Shown here in pieces: positions 61,665 to 64,000 of a stretch of DNA of 64,000 bases. Position 1 is the stretch's first letter; the number at the start of each line of letters is the position of its first letter. A program made the position numbers and the translations under genes. Origin of the DNA: Paenibacillus sp. P25 (GTDB lineage: Bacteria > Bacillota > Bacilli > Paenibacillales > NBRC-103111); the NCBI GenBank assembly GCA_024704175.1, contig CP085629.1:2170001-2234000 (forward strand). The letters are read 5' to 3'. The notes under the pieces were generated by a model that saw only the letters and a list, made by a program, of their open reading frames with translations, was not told the DNA's origin and ran no database searches.

Positions 61665-64000
61665 AGCCGAAAGTTTCCCAAACCATTTCTTGCAATTGTT
61701 CGGACTTGGCTCCGTCATCCCAAATCCGTTTTCTGTTCAATGGGGAAGCGGTATCGGGCGTCTCACGACCCGTTCCCCGTCCGGTTGGGCCCACTCCTCC
61801 AAAATGGCATGGGCGTTCGTGCCACCGTCGGCGAAGCAGTTGATGGCGGCAATCCGGGGGCTTCCAATCCAGCTGCTCGACTCTCTGCAAAAATAAAACG
61901 GGGAGCCGGTCATATCGTAATGATTCATCGCCTCCTGACCGGACAGGAAAGGAACGAACCGTTTATGCTGCATCATCAGCACGACTTTAATGAAGCTGGC
62001 AATGCCTTCGGCGCATAGCGGGTGCCCGATATTGGGCTTCATCGACCCGAGTCCCAGAGGAGCGCCGCCGGCAGAACGGTACACGGCTTGAATCGCCTTC
62101 AGCTCCAATAGGTCGGTTACCGTCGTGCCGGAGCCGTTCGTTTCAATGTAGCTGATATCCTCCGGCTTCCGCCCGCTTTTGAGCAGAGCCGTCTGCAGCA
62201 CTTCCTTCTGAGCCTGAATATTCGGCGTCGCCGGACCTGCCGTTCTTCCGTCATTGTTGATGGCAAGCCCTTTCAAGACGGCGTAGATGCGGTCCCCGTC
62301 GGCAATCGCCTGCTCCACCGTTTTCAGCAAGACCATCCCTGTGCCTTCACCAAGCACTACACCCCCGGCACGGCGGTCAAACAGGTGAAAATCCCGGCCC
62401 GGGGCTAAAATCCCTCGCTGCTCAAAGATCCGGTGGGCCTCGTCCGTCGTTAACAGACTGGCGCCCCCGACCATCGCGGCCTCAATATCCCCGGCCTGTA
62501 AAGCTTGCACCGCCATATTCATGCCAACCAGAGCCGAAGAGCATGCCGTATCCACAACGACGCTGGGTCCCCGCAGGTCGAAAAATTGCGAGATATTGGC
62601 GACCAGATAGTTTTGCCCGATCGCGACAATAGGGTTGCGGGTGAGCTGCAAGCTCGCTTCTCCGGGCTGATGCCGGCTTCGCGCTCCGAGGTACACCCCG
62701 ACCGGCTTCCCCTTGATTTCCTGCGCGGAATATCCGGCGGCATAGAGCAGCTTCAGGCTCTCCTCCAGCACCAGTAACGCCTGGGGATCCATAGCCTTGG
62801 CATCCGCCTCCGGAATCAGGAAATAGGATGGGTCATAACTGACGATATCGTCAAGCATACCCGCATAGAAATCGCTGAAATACCCCCACCGTTCAAATGG
62901 AACCGGCCCGATTGCCGACTTCCCTTCCGATAACATCTTCCAGTATTCCTCCGCTGAGTCCGCACCCGGGAAGCGGCACGATAGACCGACCACCGCAATG
63001 TCCGCTAAGTCGGCTCCGTTCCGTCTCCGCTTCGGTCCCCGCTCTCTATAGACTCCGGCCGCACGGGAGCGCTGGCGACCCGCAGCCGCCATGTCCGGTC
63101 GTCTGCTCTCCGGCGACTCCACAGCCTTCGCCAGCTTGGCGGGGTACGTACGAACGAGCCACGCCGCCAGCGATTCCGCGCTGGGGTATTCGAACAATAC
63201 CGTAGGCTCCAGCTCCTCCGCCAGTCGCCGATTGATCCGGCTCAGCAGCTGGGCAAGCATGATCGAGTCCACCCCGTAATCCTGAAAGGCCGTATCGGGC
63301 TCAAGCCTGGACGGATCTATTTTCAATTCTTCGGCCAGCGGCTGCAGAAGCCAAGTCTGCGTCATGACCGGAAGGCTTCCCCGGCGAAGGAAAGGTTGGC
63401 CCCTCCGCTTTCAGCGTGTTGCCGGTTACTTGCGGAAGCTCCCGCACCGTATGCTGCATCAGCTTGGCCGGATTCCATAAATCCGGGTTCACCACGGCGG
63501 GAAGTACGACCGGTCCTTGCTTATTTGACAGCATGCGATCCAGCAGATCCAATCCCTCTTCGCTCGTTATGCTGAGCAAGCCTGTCTGCTCGTAAGCTTT
63601 GCTTTTTACCTCTCCCATGCCGGTTTCTTTCCAGCTGGGCCATTGAATGCTGACGATCCGTCGTTCCCCAGCTTTCGCATCCGCAAAATAATCCATATAC
63701 GCATTAGCCATGCTGTAATCGCTTTGCCCCGCTGCAAGAGACGGAATGATGGAAGAGACCGACGAGAAGAGAGCAAAAAACGCCAAAGGCTCGTTCTGCA
63801 TGCTCCGGTAGAGCGCATTCAGTCCGGAAACCTTCGGTTCCAGTACCCGGCGAATGCTGTCTGCGGATTTCCTAACGAACGCCGGATGTTCGAGATCAAT
63901 GAGACCCGCGCTATGGATGACGCCTCCGATCGGACCCATCGTCCGGCTGACCTCGTCGATATGGCGGCGAAGCTTCTGTTCGTCCGTTAAATCCGCAGCC
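61663..64000 (-). CDS. Trans-AT PKS megasynthase, C-terminal part: ...KR-ACP-KS0; 5' part outside window
   Basis: The frame is open at the right edge, so only the last ~780 residues are visible. KR up to about 63490 (VIHSAGLIDLEH, FSSVSSIIPSLAAGQSDYSMANAYMDYF with the active Tyr). ACP 63365-63150 (YGVDSIML). KS about 63005-61740 with the nucleophile Cys in DTACSSAL and NIGHPLCAEG, but the HGTGT motif reads ETNGSGT, so the first catalytic His is replaced by Asn (codon 62136-62138). This marks a non-elongating KS0. After the KS there is no full docking linker; the tail (after adding one base at the GGGG run 61742-61745, minus-strand C-run) reads PLPPLNRKRIWDDGAKSEQLQEMVWETFG and stops. Another frame break lies near 63370. 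With the DH-ACP that begins the next protein this makes a split dehydrating bimodule. Confidence 0.82.

Overview
The window looks like a Paenibacillus-type Gram-positive chromosome. Supporting signs are strong AGGAGG ribosome sites, lipoprotein-anchored sugar-binding proteins, a YesM/YesN-LplABC style system, a GlpP antiterminator, BlaI/BlaR-type genes and a trans-AT polyketide synthase. Almost everything is on the minus strand. No rRNA, tRNA, CRISPR array or transposase was seen.

Layout: (1) 1-3981, a glycerol-phosphate-type transport locus: ABC ATPase, binding lipoprotein, GlpP and a metallophosphoesterase, with a terminator hairpin in the leader between glpP and the binding protein. (2) 4216-7847, an alpha/beta hydrolase, a VanY-type peptidase and, on the plus strand, a secreted helveticin J-like protein. 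(3) 7958-25417, plant-polysaccharide use: an LplABC importer with its sensor kinase and AraC-type regulator, a DUF5060/DUF4038-type glycosidase, a secreted beta-propeller enzyme with carbohydrate-binding domains, a GH51 arabinofuranosidase with its own ABC importer, and a LacI regulator. (4) 25569-31320, low-complexity and coiled-coil proteins plus a BlaI/BlaR-like pair and a methyltransferase. (5) 31476-64000, a trans-AT PKS: free-standing acyltransferase, MBL-fold hydrolase and three megasynthases (the first cut by the window edge). The line runs right to left and ends in a thioesterase. The extender units would come from the free-standing acyltransferase, since no module carries an AT.

Many genes are broken by single-base frameshifts. 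Every junction I resolved base by base is repaired by adding one base to an existing homopolymer run, which points to sequencing error rather than decay. I therefore annotate whole genes across these breaks and state where they are. Distinct regulatory logic can be read in the DNA: paired TCGACTT repeats 22 nt apart before both halves of the LplABC system, matching palindromes before the LacI gene and its target operon, and matching BlaI-type palindromes before blaI and the methyltransferase.
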